Of a DNA stretch of 64,000 nt, positions 34,820 through 44,505 are shown piece after piece; positions within the stretch are counted from its first letter, which is position 1; every line of letters starts with the position of its first letter. The notes below the pieces were generated by a model. It was not told where the DNA came from and searched no databases. It worked only from the letters and a program-made list of their open reading frames with translations. The DNA comes from Bordetella genomosp. 5 (GTDB lineage: Bacteria; Pseudomonadota; Gammaproteobacteria; Burkholderiales; Burkholderiaceae_B). Where the stretch lies: assembly GCF_002261475.1 (NCBI RefSeq), contig NZ_NEVN01000006.1, positions 186,001-250,000 on the forward strand. Direction: 5' to 3'. Both the position numbers and the translations under genes were made by a program.

Positions 34820-35841
34820 GAGCCACCTTTACTGTCCAAGTTGCCGCTTTCTGCTGGCCTGGCGTCGGCATGCCGGCTTCTCCAATCGCGCACGCCGCAG
34901 AGGCCGTTCCACAGGGTCAGCAAGAGCATGGCGAGCCCGACCGGAATCCAGAAGTACTCGTGCTTGGGCTGATGGGTCAGCGTACGAACCTCTTGGGGAG
35001 TGATGCGGTCCAGCGTGGCGTAGACGTCCTTCAGGCTGTTCAGATCCTGCGCGCGGAAGAACTGCCCGCCAGCCTCCTTGGCGATGTCTTGCAGGGCAGT
35101 GAAATCCACGCGATCGTCGCCCCTGGCGTCGGGATTGCCGATGCCGATCGTGTGCACAGTGACCTTGTGTTCCTGCGCGAGCGCCGCGGCTCGCTCGGGC
35201 GGCACCGCACTGCCGGTGTCATTGCCGTCCGTCAGCAGGATCAGCACCTTCTCTTGTTCTTTGGCTTGGTCCAGCATCCGGATGCCCAGGCCGATCGCGT
35301 CTCCGAGCGCAGTGTTTGGCCCGGCCATCCCGACGGCTGTCTGGTCGAGGAGCAAGCGCAGTGCTTGGTGGTCCTTGGTCAGCGGGGCCTGGGGGTACGC
35401 GCCCGACCCGAAGACGATCAAGCCCAGCCGGTCGCTTTTCCGTTGCTCGATGAAGTCTCCGACGACGAGTCGAACGGCATCCCATCGACTCGTGACGCGT
35501 CCCGCGGCGTCACGAAAATCTCTTGTGTCCATCGATTGGGAGATGTCCACGGCGAGCAGGATGTCACGCATGGGTTCGGAATGCGTCAGCGGCGGCTCGA
35601 CCCATTGCGGGCGGGCGACGGCGAGTGTGACGAGCAACCACACCGCGACGCTCAGCCATAACTGCGCTCGCCGGATTTGGACACCCGGGTTCGTGGGGGC
35701 TTTGCCGGTCACCTGCGCCATCTGCGAGAAGAAGGGCACGCGCAGTGCAGTGCGACCTTGCACATATGGCGGCAGATAACGATAGGCAACCCACGCCAGC
35801 GGCGCGGCCAGTAAGACCCAGGGATACTCAAGGCGCCACAT
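34804..35841 (-). CDS. batA: BatA, VWA-domain inner-membrane protein
   Basis: 345 residues. Membrane segments lie at the N-terminus (WVLLAAPLAWVAYRYLPP), about residue 60 (LWLSVAVWLLVTLAVA) and the C-terminus (VGLAMLLLTLWNGL). The VWA domain between them has an intact MIDAS (LLAVDISQSMDTRDF), FGSGAYPQAPLT and LLTDGNDTGS. BatA and BatB are thought to form a membrane complex with BatD and the MoxR ATPase. The gene overlaps the DUF4381 gene by 14 bases and batB by 16. All MIDAS residues are present, so metal-dependent binding of a partner is expected. Confidence 0.88.
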   Translation of the reverse strand: MWRLEYPWVLLAAPLAWVAYRYLPPYVQGRTALRVPFFSQMAQVTGKAPTNPGVQIRRAQLWLSVAVWLLVTLAVARPQWVEPPLTHSEPMRDILLAVDISQSMDTRDFRDAAGRVTSRWDAVRLVVGDFIEQRKSDRLGLIVFGSGAYPQAPLTKDHQALRLLLDQTAVGMAGPNTALGDAIGLGIRMLDQAKEQEKVLILLTDGNDTGSAVPPERAAALAQEHKVTVHTIGIGNPDARGDDRVDFTALQDIAKEAGGQFFRAQDLNSLKDVYATLDRITPQEVRTLTHQPKHEYFWIPVGLAMLLLTLWNGLCGVRDWRSRHADARPAESGNLDSKGGSWKST

Positions 35842-36340
35842 GGTGTCGCTCGATCCACTGCCGACTCGCAGCGAAGACTTGTTTTACGCGCACACTGTCG
35901 AGTTCCAGCACGGTGCCGTCCGGTGCATAGGCAAGCGTCGAGAGCAGGGCGGCGACATCGGGCGGGAACGTGGCAGGGCGGGCGGAGCGCACCAGAAACT
36001 CCGTCCAGCCGTGGCCGCTCATGGGGGCAACGCGGTTTTTCCCGGTGCGTGACTCTGCCGACAGCGCGGTGCGTTTCAGTAAGCCAGGCAGACTTCGCGC
36101 AGCCAGCGGGTTGTCGTCGGTGGCGAGGGCTATTTCGTCCAGCTCTCTCAGCGCTTCCCGTCGATAAAGATTGCGCCGGCGATTGCGCCTATAGGCCCAG
36201 GCCGTGTAAATCGTCAGCGCGGCAAGGATGGCCGCAAGAACGATCCAACCCCAGGTCTGGGGCCAGTAGGGCGGTGGAGGCGGCAGTGGCAGGTCGCGCA
36301 ACTGGTCCAGGCCCGGCAATGCATCGGTTGCCGGGGTCAT
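35828..36340 (-). CDS. DUF4381 single-pass membrane protein
   Basis: 170 residues with one transmembrane helix (about 28-50, TWGWIVLAAILAALTIYTAWAY) preceded by a proline-rich N-terminus and followed by a basic RRNRRRNLYRREAL stretch, then a helical cytoplasmic domain. This is the usual DUF4381 layout seen between DUF58 and BatA genes in proteobacteria. It probably helps tie the cytoplasmic MoxR/DUF58 proteins to the BatA/B complex. Its start overlaps the DUF58 stop by four bases. The function is unproven. Confidence 0.85.
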   Translation of the reverse strand: MTPATDALPGLDQLRDLPLPPPPPYWPQTWGWIVLAAILAALTIYTAWAYRRNRRRNLYRREALRELDEIALATDDNPLAARSLPGLLKRTALSAESRTGKNRVAPMSGHGWTEFLVRSARPATFPPDVAALLSTLAYAPDGTVLELDSVRVKQVFAASRQWIERHHVAP

Positions 36341-37281
36341 GGAGAACCTCGTCGCGATCGCGTGCTGCGCCCCAGCTCCTGGCGCAGTTGTGCAAGCTCA
36401 TCCTCTGCGGTGTGAATCGACAGCAAAGGCACTTGAGATCGTCGCAGAAGATCGGCCACGTCTCGCAGACGTCCACTGAAGTAATCCGCCAGTGGCTGGC
36501 GCTCGCGCGCGCGCCCGACCGCGACTTCCAGCTGAAGTACGCCTTGGGTCGCGACCAGACGGCCTCGGCGCGGAAAATCCTGCGCCATGGGGTCGAAAAC
36601 CAGCGCCGCGATGACGTCGTTGTGCGCCGAAAGATGTCGGAGGAGACGGACGGTTTCCGCGTTGGCGCCGGCGAAGTCGCTAATGATGCAGACAAGGAAA
36701 TCGTGCGCCGCGTGCGCTGTCGCGGCGCGCAGCGCGTCGTTCAGACCTTGTTCCGACGGCCTATCCGGGCGCTCGGCGGACAGTAGCGAGTTCGCGCGCA
36801 CCACTTCGGCGAGCAATGTCTGCACGCGCTCTCGGCTTCGCAACGGTTTGAAGGATCTGACGCCGTCGTCATCGAAGACCAGGCCGCCGACCCGATCTCC
36901 TGCGCGGTAGGCGATCCACGCCGTCAGTGCCGCCAGCCTCGCCGCCGCGGCGCACTTGAAATTTCTTACGGATCCGAAGTACATGCTCATGCGCTGATCC
37001 ACGAGAAGCAGCGCGGGACGATCCCGCTCTTCGGTGTACGCGCGCACATACGGCTTTCCGTAGCGCAGTGAGGCTCTCGGATCGAGCTGTCGTAGGTCGT
37101 CGCCTGGCACGTAGCGCCGGATTTCGGCGAAGTCCAGTCCGCGGCCTCGCAGTCGAGATCCGTGCTGGCCCGCCAGCACGCTTCTCTGCGGCTGACGCTC
37201 AGCGAACGACAGGCCGCTCACGGCGCCCTGCAGCGACATGAGCTCGTTCAACGACGGGTGGACCGGGTGAGCGTCGCGCAT
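36337..37281 (-). CDS. DUF58 protein
   Basis: 314 residues, cytoplasmic. The DUF58 core is clear: GRGLDFAEIRRYVPGDDLRQLDPRASLRYGKPYVRAYTEERDRPALLLVDQR (roughly residues 48-98). A VWA-like fold follows with IISDFAG near residue 200. DUF58 genes almost always follow a moxR gene, as here with a 10-base gap. Partner proteins of this set are proposed to help MoxR remodel or insert cofactors into extracytoplasmic enzymes. No enzymatic activity is assigned. Confidence 0.88.
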   Translation of the reverse strand: MRDAHPVHPSLNELMSLQGAVSGLSFAERQPQRSVLAGQHGSRLRGRGLDFAEIRRYVPGDDLRQLDPRASLRYGKPYVRAYTEERDRPALLLVDQRMSMYFGSVRNFKCAAAARLAALTAWIAYRAGDRVGGLVFDDDGVRSFKPLRSRERVQTLLAEVVRANSLLSAERPDRPSEQGLNDALRAATAHAAHDFLVCIISDFAGANAETVRLLRHLSAHNDVIAALVFDPMAQDFPRRGRLVATQGVLQLEVAVGRARERQPLADYFSGRLRDVADLLRRSQVPLLSIHTAEDELAQLRQELGRSTRSRRGSP

Positions 37282-37291
37282 CTGATCGGCC

Positions 37292-38260
<969 letters not shown>

Positions 38261-38311
38261 GAGGTTCCCCGCCCCTGTGTCATAGCGCGGCGCAGGCGCC
38301 GCGGCGCTTCT

Positions 38312-39457
38312 TTATCGAATGGCGATGCTGTTCTTCCGGGCCTGCGCGACTTTCCATTGTTCGGGCGTCATGACCGTGCGAAAGCCCAGATGCGACATGC
38401 CGTTCAGCGGGTCCGTGCCTCGCCGGGCGCTTGCGCGGTAGCTGATGCAATAGGTGTCGCTGCAGAGAAACGACCCGCCGCGCGTGACGCGCTTCGGCGC
38501 CGATGCGGGAACGTTGCCATCGCTCGGATCGAAGCTGTCGGCGGGGCCGGAGGGATCGAGGGGAGGCCGGCGGTACTGCGACTGAATGGCGAAGGCGTCG
38601 GCCCGATACCAGTCGGCCGTCCATTGCCAGACGTTGCCGGCCATGTCGTAAAGGCCGTAGCCGTTGGCGGGAAAGCTGCCGACTGCCGTGGTGCCGACCT
38701 GAATCTTTTCGTCCTTGACGACAGGAAACGGCTGCTGTTGCTGGGTGTCCCAGATGTTGGCCATGGGCTGCCCGGCGGGGCTGAGCTCGTTGCCCCAGCT
38801 GTATGTCGCCTGTTCGAGGCCCCCGCGCGCGGCATGCTCCCATTCCGCCTCGGTGGGCAAGCGCTTGCCAGCCCAGCTCGCATACGCCAGCGCGTCCTCA
38901 TAGGAGACCTGTACGACGGGATGATCATCCTTGCCTTCGATCGAGCTTTCCGGCCCTTGCGGGTGTCGCCAGTTCGCGCCCGGGATGAAGCGCCACCAAC
39001 GACTCAGGTCCCGCAGCGACACCTCGGATTCTGTTCCGACGAACACCATGGCGCCGGGAACCAACAGGTTTTCAGCAGGGCGGGGAGTGCCGGGCGGGAG
39101 TTGCGGTTTCAGGTCCTCCCAGCGCGGCTTCTGCTCCGCCGTGGTCACATAACCCGTGGCCTGGACAAAACGCCGAAACTCCGCGTTGGTGACGTCGTGT
39201 ACGTCCATCCAGAACCCACTCACCCGGACTTTGTGCGCAGGCCGTTCGTTGGGTTGAGACATCTTATGGTCGTTGCCCATGAGGAAGTCTGCGGCGGGAA
39301 CCCACGCCATGCCCGCCGGGCCGGTTTTGCCATCGCCGACTTTGACATGCGACGTGTTTTCCTCGCCCGGGGAGGATCCCGAAACATAGGCGCCGAATGC
39401 ACCGGCGGCTGCAAGAATGACACCTGCCGAGAAGATGACTTTCAGTGATTGCTTCAC
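38312..39457 (-). CDS. Formylglycine-generating enzyme homologue, copy 1
   Basis: About 381 residues. The FGE-sulfatase domain (about 45-370) has GMAWVPAADFLMGNDHK, SGFWMDVHDVTNAEFRRFV, RLPTEAEWEHAARGG, GNVWQWTADWY and RGGSFLCSDTYCISYRASARRG. The last matches the human FGE active site, with the Cys-x4-Cys pair at residues 332 and 337. FGE uses copper and oxygen to turn the sulfatase motif cysteine into formylglycine. A hydrophobic segment (about 7-24) suggests export or membrane anchoring. The GTG at 39457 has GAGG 6 bases upstream and aligns with the start of copy 2; an ATG at 39469 is the alternative. It heads the leftward MoxR-Bat-sulfatase train. Confidence 0.9.
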   Translation of the reverse strand: MKQSLKVIFSAGVILAAAGAFGAYVSGSSPGEENTSHVKVGDGKTGPAGMAWVPAADFLMGNDHKMSQPNERPAHKVRVSGFWMDVHDVTNAEFRRFVQATGYVTTAEQKPRWEDLKPQLPPGTPRPAENLLVPGAMVFVGTESEVSLRDLSRWWRFIPGANWRHPQGPESSIEGKDDHPVVQVSYEDALAYASWAGKRLPTEAEWEHAARGGLEQATYSWGNELSPAGQPMANIWDTQQQQPFPVVKDEKIQVGTTAVGSFPANGYGLYDMAGNVWQWTADWYRADAFAIQSQYRRPPLDPSGPADSFDPSDGNVPASAPKRVTRGGSFLCSDTYCISYRASARRGTDPLNGMSHLGFRTVMTPEQWKVAQARKNSIAIR

Positions 39458-40153
39458 ATGCCACCTCATAGGAAACGCTCGAGACATCGAACGACGCGGC
39501 ACGCAGCCCGACGGGCGATGGGCCCCGAGAGTGCCGGCCGCGATGGGCCTATAACGCGCTTACGGACAAGTCACGAAACGGGTACGGCGACAGCTATCTG
39601 GTCAGTGGGCAGACAAGCATTTCTCGCGTCTGGCGCATGCCCAGCGAACTGCAGAGCGGTGTATTGGCGGCATGTGAAGCCGCCCGACGCGTCTTTGCAA
39701 AGGGACTCGCCAGCCGCCAGGCCGCTGACGATTCTTCGAGGAACGACAATCGGCGCTTCTCCGTGCGGACGGGGAGACGTCGAGGATCGATTTGAAGGGC
39801 GTCCCGGAAGGCGGACTTTATTGACGGCGATCGGCGCGTGCTACGCGTCGATATTCGGGTGCGGTAATGCTGGCTCGCATCGCGATGCCGCCCCTTTGGC
39901 TTGAGGTCGGCTCGACCGCGGCATCGGCAATTTTTTCTCGTGCGGCATGCATAAAAACTCCTCGCTGTTACCCGGCTCGGGGCAATGTTTCGACGAAGTT
40001 CAGCGCAACGTGACCAACTCTAAATAGGTTCGAAATTCGTGTAAATGGGATTATTCGTAAGTTTTTGAAAGAGTCGCCCGTGTAATACGTGGCTGCGCTG
40101 GTCAGGGCAGAGCCGTTGAATGGCCTCGTCTCCTGGCGGCCAGGCATAAAGAC
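39458..40153. other. Long non-coding stretch upstream of the FGE-MoxR-Bat train
   Basis: About 700 bases without a gene I can support. One rightward frame (39449-39904) has no homology-like features. The part from 39920 to 40085 is clearly more A+T-rich than the flanks. It includes a possible leftward promoter: TTTACA (40045-40040) and TAGAGT (40022-40017), 17 bases apart. If used, the leader would be about 550 nt long. Confidence 0.4.
40017..40045 (-). promoter_or_regulatory. Possible promoter for the leftward FGE-MoxR-Bat train
   Basis: On the minus strand TTTACA (40045-40040), 17 bases, then TAGAGT (40022-40017) approximates a sigma-70 promoter. The -35 matches five of six positions and the -10 four of six. 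It lies in the only A+T-rich patch between the frmA and FGE genes. Confidence 0.22.
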
Positions 40154-40176
40154 AACGGCCCGCCGAAGCGGGCCGT
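40148..40176 (-). terminator. Terminator after frmA
   Basis: On the minus strand a perfect 9-bp stem (40176-40168 with 40163-40155) with a 4-base loop is followed by a T-rich run (TGTCTTT). It lies 54 bases past the frmA stop. Confidence 0.75.
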
Positions 40177-40229
40177 GTGCATGCGTCCATCCACGCGCCG
40201 GGGGGCACCGGCGCGCGGGCAGGACGGCA

Positions 40230-41676
<1,447 letters not shown>

Positions 41677-41700
41677 AAGGTGACGCTCGGGCGTTCTTGC

Positions 41701-41720
41701 ATACAGGGGGGGGAGTATAC
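41701..41720 (-). promoter_or_regulatory. FrmR operator: G-tract flanked by TAC/GTA
   Basis: ATACA, eight G residues (41706-41713), then AGTATAC. This matches the TACT-Gn-AGTA pattern bound by RcnR/FrmR-type repressors and lies 25-44 bases before the frmR start codon. The A/T-rich palindromic ends give near dyad symmetry. Confidence 0.75.
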
Positions 41721-41877
41721 CCGATTCGGGTGGCGGCCCGACCGGGCAGCGCGTGTTCCCGTTATACCTGGTCGATCTCGAGGCGTGTACGGCGACGCCG
41801 AGCAGAAACGACCTTGCACCGGCGCGGCCCAGCTCGGCAGCCAGGCAAGTCGCTCGGCCCCTGCGAGCGGAGCGGAA

Positions 41878-42831
41878 TCAGAAGAGCAGGGCGGCGGTCG
41901 CCATCACCGTTGCGTCGCTGTCGAGGCGGCGCGTGCTGGCGACCGTGGGCACCCAGCGCAGGCTGAGCGACATCGACCGTTTGTCGCTGAGCTTGCGGTC
42001 GTACGTGACGATCGGGCCGAGCGCGAAGTCGTGGCCGCGGAAGCCATTCAGCCGGTCGGCGGTCGGACCTTTGTCGTCGCCCAGCTGGATCTGGGTGCCG
42101 GCCACCAGCCCGAGCCCCACGCCATTGCCGAACATCTTCCGGCCCATCACGTCGAGGCCGAATACGGGCGCGTTGCGATAATCGGTGGCACTGTTACGCG
42201 TATAAAACTGCACGTTAGCCACCGCATCCAGTTGCATGCCCGAATCCGGGAAGATGCCGGTATAGGCCACCTGCGGCACGAAGGTCCAGTTATTGAGGCT
42301 GGGATTGGCAAGATTGTTCTGGTCGTATTTACCAGTGGGCGCCCAGATGTTCAGGCTGAGGGCCATGTGCTGGGTTTTCGAGAAGTGATAGCCGGCGATC
42401 ACAGGCGTGAAGTACAGGTCGAACAGGTTCGACGCCGTGTCGCTGGTCTTGCCGCTGTTACCGCGCGGGCCGGTCAGCGTGGCCGATACCTTGGTCCAGA
42501 CGTACGGCACGGTGATGCTGGAGGCGAAGTTCCAGCGGCCTTCGCCCGTGTCCCAGGTTTTCATCAGCGTGGCCAGCGTGAACGCCACCTGACCGTCGAG
42601 GCCCAGCGTCGTGTTGCCGCCCACCGGCGTCTCGCGGCCGCCTTTGATCTTGCCGTCGAGATAGAGCTCGCTCAGGCTGATGACGGTGATGGGCTCGGGG
42701 GACACGATGCCGATGTTCGGCTGGACCACCGCCCCGGTGACCTGCCGGCCCAGCGCACCCTCGGTGGCATGGGCCGCGCCCGAAAACAGCAGCAACGACA
42801 GAAGCGAAACACCACGCTGCGGAAGATTCAC
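41878..42831 (-). CDS. Outer-membrane protein of the phenol MetA-pathway (SphA) family
   Basis: 317 residues. A signal peptide (about 1-20, SLLSLLLFSGAAHA) precedes a barrel of alternating hydrophobic/polar strands, including LNIWAPTGKYDQNNLANPSLNNWTFVPQVAYT, the hallmark of the PF13557-type family placed in aromatic degradation clusters. These proteins probably import hydrophobic substrates through the outer membrane. The GTG at 42831 is chosen because GGAG lies 5 bases upstream and a signal peptide follows; the ATG further upstream adds 36 unlikely residues. It is upstream of frmR on the same strand, separated by 201 bases including the FrmR operator, so it is probably transcribed alone. 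Confidence 0.82.
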   Translation of the reverse strand: MNLPQRGVSLLSLLLFSGAAHATEGALGRQVTGAVVQPNIGIVSPEPITVISLSELYLDGKIKGGRETPVGGNTTLGLDGQVAFTLATLMKTWDTGEGRWNFASSITVPYVWTKVSATLTGPRGNSGKTSDTASNLFDLYFTPVIAGYHFSKTQHMALSLNIWAPTGKYDQNNLANPSLNNWTFVPQVAYTGIFPDSGMQLDAVANVQFYTRNSATDYRNAPVFGLDVMGRKMFGNGVGLGLVAGTQIQLGDDKGPTADRLNGFRGHDFALGPIVTYDRKLSDKRSMSLSLRWVPTVASTRRLDSDATVMATAALLF

Positions 42832-43100
42832 GTCGACTCCAGACGGGTACGGATTCGCAAAAATTCGAGCGGGCGCGACTGGCCCCGGATGCAACGTAGT
42901 GTGCCCGCACAAAATTTCGACGGTCAAGAAAATAATCACAAAAATATCGAAAACCCTCTAGAAATTTGATCGCATTTTTATTATCTTGAGCCCAGGCTTT
43001 GAGCCGCGAAGTCTGCGTTGTTACCGCACGATCCTGCTTGATTCGTCATCGCTTTACCACGCCGCAAGACATTGCTGTCAGTAGCAGATGTGGAGAAGGC
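42832..43100. other. Divergent A+T-rich promoter region
   Basis: A 269-base gap between the leftward outer-membrane protein gene and the rightward second FGE gene. The stretch 42910-42990 is notably A+T-rich and must hold the divergent promoters, but I cannot assign clear -35/-10 pairs. No gene is seen. Confidence 0.4.
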
Positions 43101-44243
43101 ATGAAGCAAAAGTTGAAGGTCGGTCTGGGTTTCACCGCGGCGCTGCTCGCGGCCGTCGCCATAGGCGCCTATGCCAGCCATCAGGGCGCCACGCCCCAGC
43201 CACCGGTGGTGAAGCTGGGTGACGGCAAGGCAGGCCCTGCCGGCATGGCGTGGATCGAAGGCGGCCCGTTTCTGATGGGCAACGATCACAAGATGTCGCA
43301 GCCCAACGAGCGCCCCGCGCACACCGTGCGAGTGAGCGGCTTCTGGATGGACGTGCATCACGTCACCAATGCCGAGTTCCGCCGCTTCGTCGACGCGACC
43401 GGGTATCGCACCACCGCCGAACAGAAGCCGCGCTGGGAGGATCTGCAACCGCAGCTCCCCGCGGGCACGCCGCGGCCCGACGACAGCCTGCTGGTACCCG
43501 GCGCCATGGTGTTCGTCGGCACGGAGAGCGAAGTGTCGCTGCGCGACTACAGCCGCTGGTGGCGCTTCGTCCCGGGCGCGAACTGGCGCCATCCGAACGG
43601 ACCCGGCAGTTCGATCGAGGGCAAGGACGATCATCCCGTCGTGCAGGTGTCGTACGACGATGCACAGGCTTACGCCCGCTGGGCCGGCAAGCGTCTGCCC
43701 ACCGAGGCGGAGTGGGAGTACGCCGCGCGCGGCGGGCTCGAGCAGGCCACCTACAGCTGGGGTAACGAGCCCATGCCGCAGGGCCAGGCCATGGCCAACA
43801 TCTGGGACACGCGCCAGGCCCAACCGTTTCCGGTCGTGAAGGACGAGAAGGTGCAGGTCGGCACGACGCCGGTCGGCGCCTATGCGGCCAACGGCTACGG
43901 GCTGTACGACATGGCCGGCAACGTCTGGCAGTGGACGGCCGACTGGTATCGCGTCGACGCCTTCCAGGCGCAGGCACAGTATCGCCAGCCGCCGCTCGAT
44001 CCGGCCGGCCCCACGCAGAGTTTCGACCCCGACGACGGCAACGTGCCGGCATCCGCGCCCAAGCGTGTCACGCGCGGCGGCTCCTTCCTGTGTAGCGACA
44101 CGTACTGCATCAGTTACCGCGCCAGCGCCCGCCGCGGCACGGACCCGCTCAACGGCATGTCGCACCTGGGCTTTCGCACGGTGATGACGTCCGAGCAATG
44201 GAAAGTGGCCCGCGCCCGCCAGGGCGCACTCGCCAGCCGCTGA
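43101..44243 (+). CDS. Formylglycine-generating enzyme homologue, copy 2
   Basis: 380 residues, very similar along its length to copy 1. A hydrophobic N-terminus (about 8-25, LGFTAALLAAVAIGAYA) suggests export or anchoring. The domain has GMAWIEGGPFLMGNDHK, RLPTEAEWEYAARGG, GNVWQWTADWYR and RGGSFLCSDTYCISYRAS; Cys331 and Cys336 correspond to the copper-binding catalytic pair of FGE. GGAG sits 5 bases before the ATG at 43101, which decides the start. It should mature the sulfatase encoded 262 bases downstream. Bacterial FGEs usually act in the cytoplasm, so the N-terminal segment is unusual. Confidence 0.92.
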   Translation: MKQKLKVGLGFTAALLAAVAIGAYASHQGATPQPPVVKLGDGKAGPAGMAWIEGGPFLMGNDHKMSQPNERPAHTVRVSGFWMDVHHVTNAEFRRFVDATGYRTTAEQKPRWEDLQPQLPAGTPRPDDSLLVPGAMVFVGTESEVSLRDYSRWWRFVPGANWRHPNGPGSSIEGKDDHPVVQVSYDDAQAYARWAGKRLPTEAEWEYAARGGLEQATYSWGNEPMPQGQAMANIWDTRQAQPFPVVKDEKVQVGTTPVGAYAANGYGLYDMAGNVWQWTADWYRVDAFQAQAQYRQPPLDPAGPTQSFDPDDGNVPASAPKRVTRGGSFLCSDTYCISYRASARRGTDPLNGMSHLGFRTVMTSEQWKVARARQGALASR

Positions 44244-44257
44244 CACGACAGCCCCGC

Positions 44258-44278
44258 GCCGGCCCGTCGCGGGCCGGC
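44258..44278 (+). terminator. Strong hairpin after the second FGE gene
   Basis: GCCGGCCCG and CGGGCCGGC form a perfect 9-bp stem with loop TCG, 14 bases past the stop. There is no T-tract, so it may attenuate rather than end transcription, or stabilise the 3' end of the upstream message. Confidence 0.5.
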
Positions 44279-44302
44279 CCCTGCATTCCCCTGAGGGTAG
44301 AT

Positions 44303-44422
44303 ATGGCATCTCGCACGGAGATTGGACCCAGCGCGGGCGCTGGCGGCGTCGCACCCGCCATGGCCTGTGCCCCGACGCCCGGGCTGCCGTACTACCTGCG
44401 CCGGCACGACTTCAAGACCTGA
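44303..44422 (+). CDS. 39-residue peptide ORF between FGE and sulfatase genes
   Basis: A short frame from ATG 44303 with GAGGG five bases upstream. The peptide has one cysteine in the context MACAPTPG (Cys22) and ends LPYYLRRHDFKT. Codons in the second half have the G/C third positions of nearby genes. CAPTP resembles the CxPxR signal that FGE recognises, except that the fifth residue is Pro instead of Arg. It sits between an FGE gene and its sulfatase. I do not recognise a family. It could be a modified peptide, a partner of the sulfatase, or a leader; it may also be chance. Confidence 0.5.
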   Translation: MASRTEIGPSAGAGGVAPAMACAPTPGLPYYLRRHDFKT

Positions 44423-44505
44423 ATCGTGTCGCGCGGCGATGGATCTACGTTTTTGAGACACCGTGATTGTTGCAAGTATGCCCGCGGGGCAAAGGAGAAG
44501 CAGTC

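Noticed and set aside
39449-39904. 151-residue rightward frame upstream of the FGE gene
   Set aside because: No ribosome site, no hydrophobic or domain pattern, and Arg-rich composition typical of random frames in this DNA.
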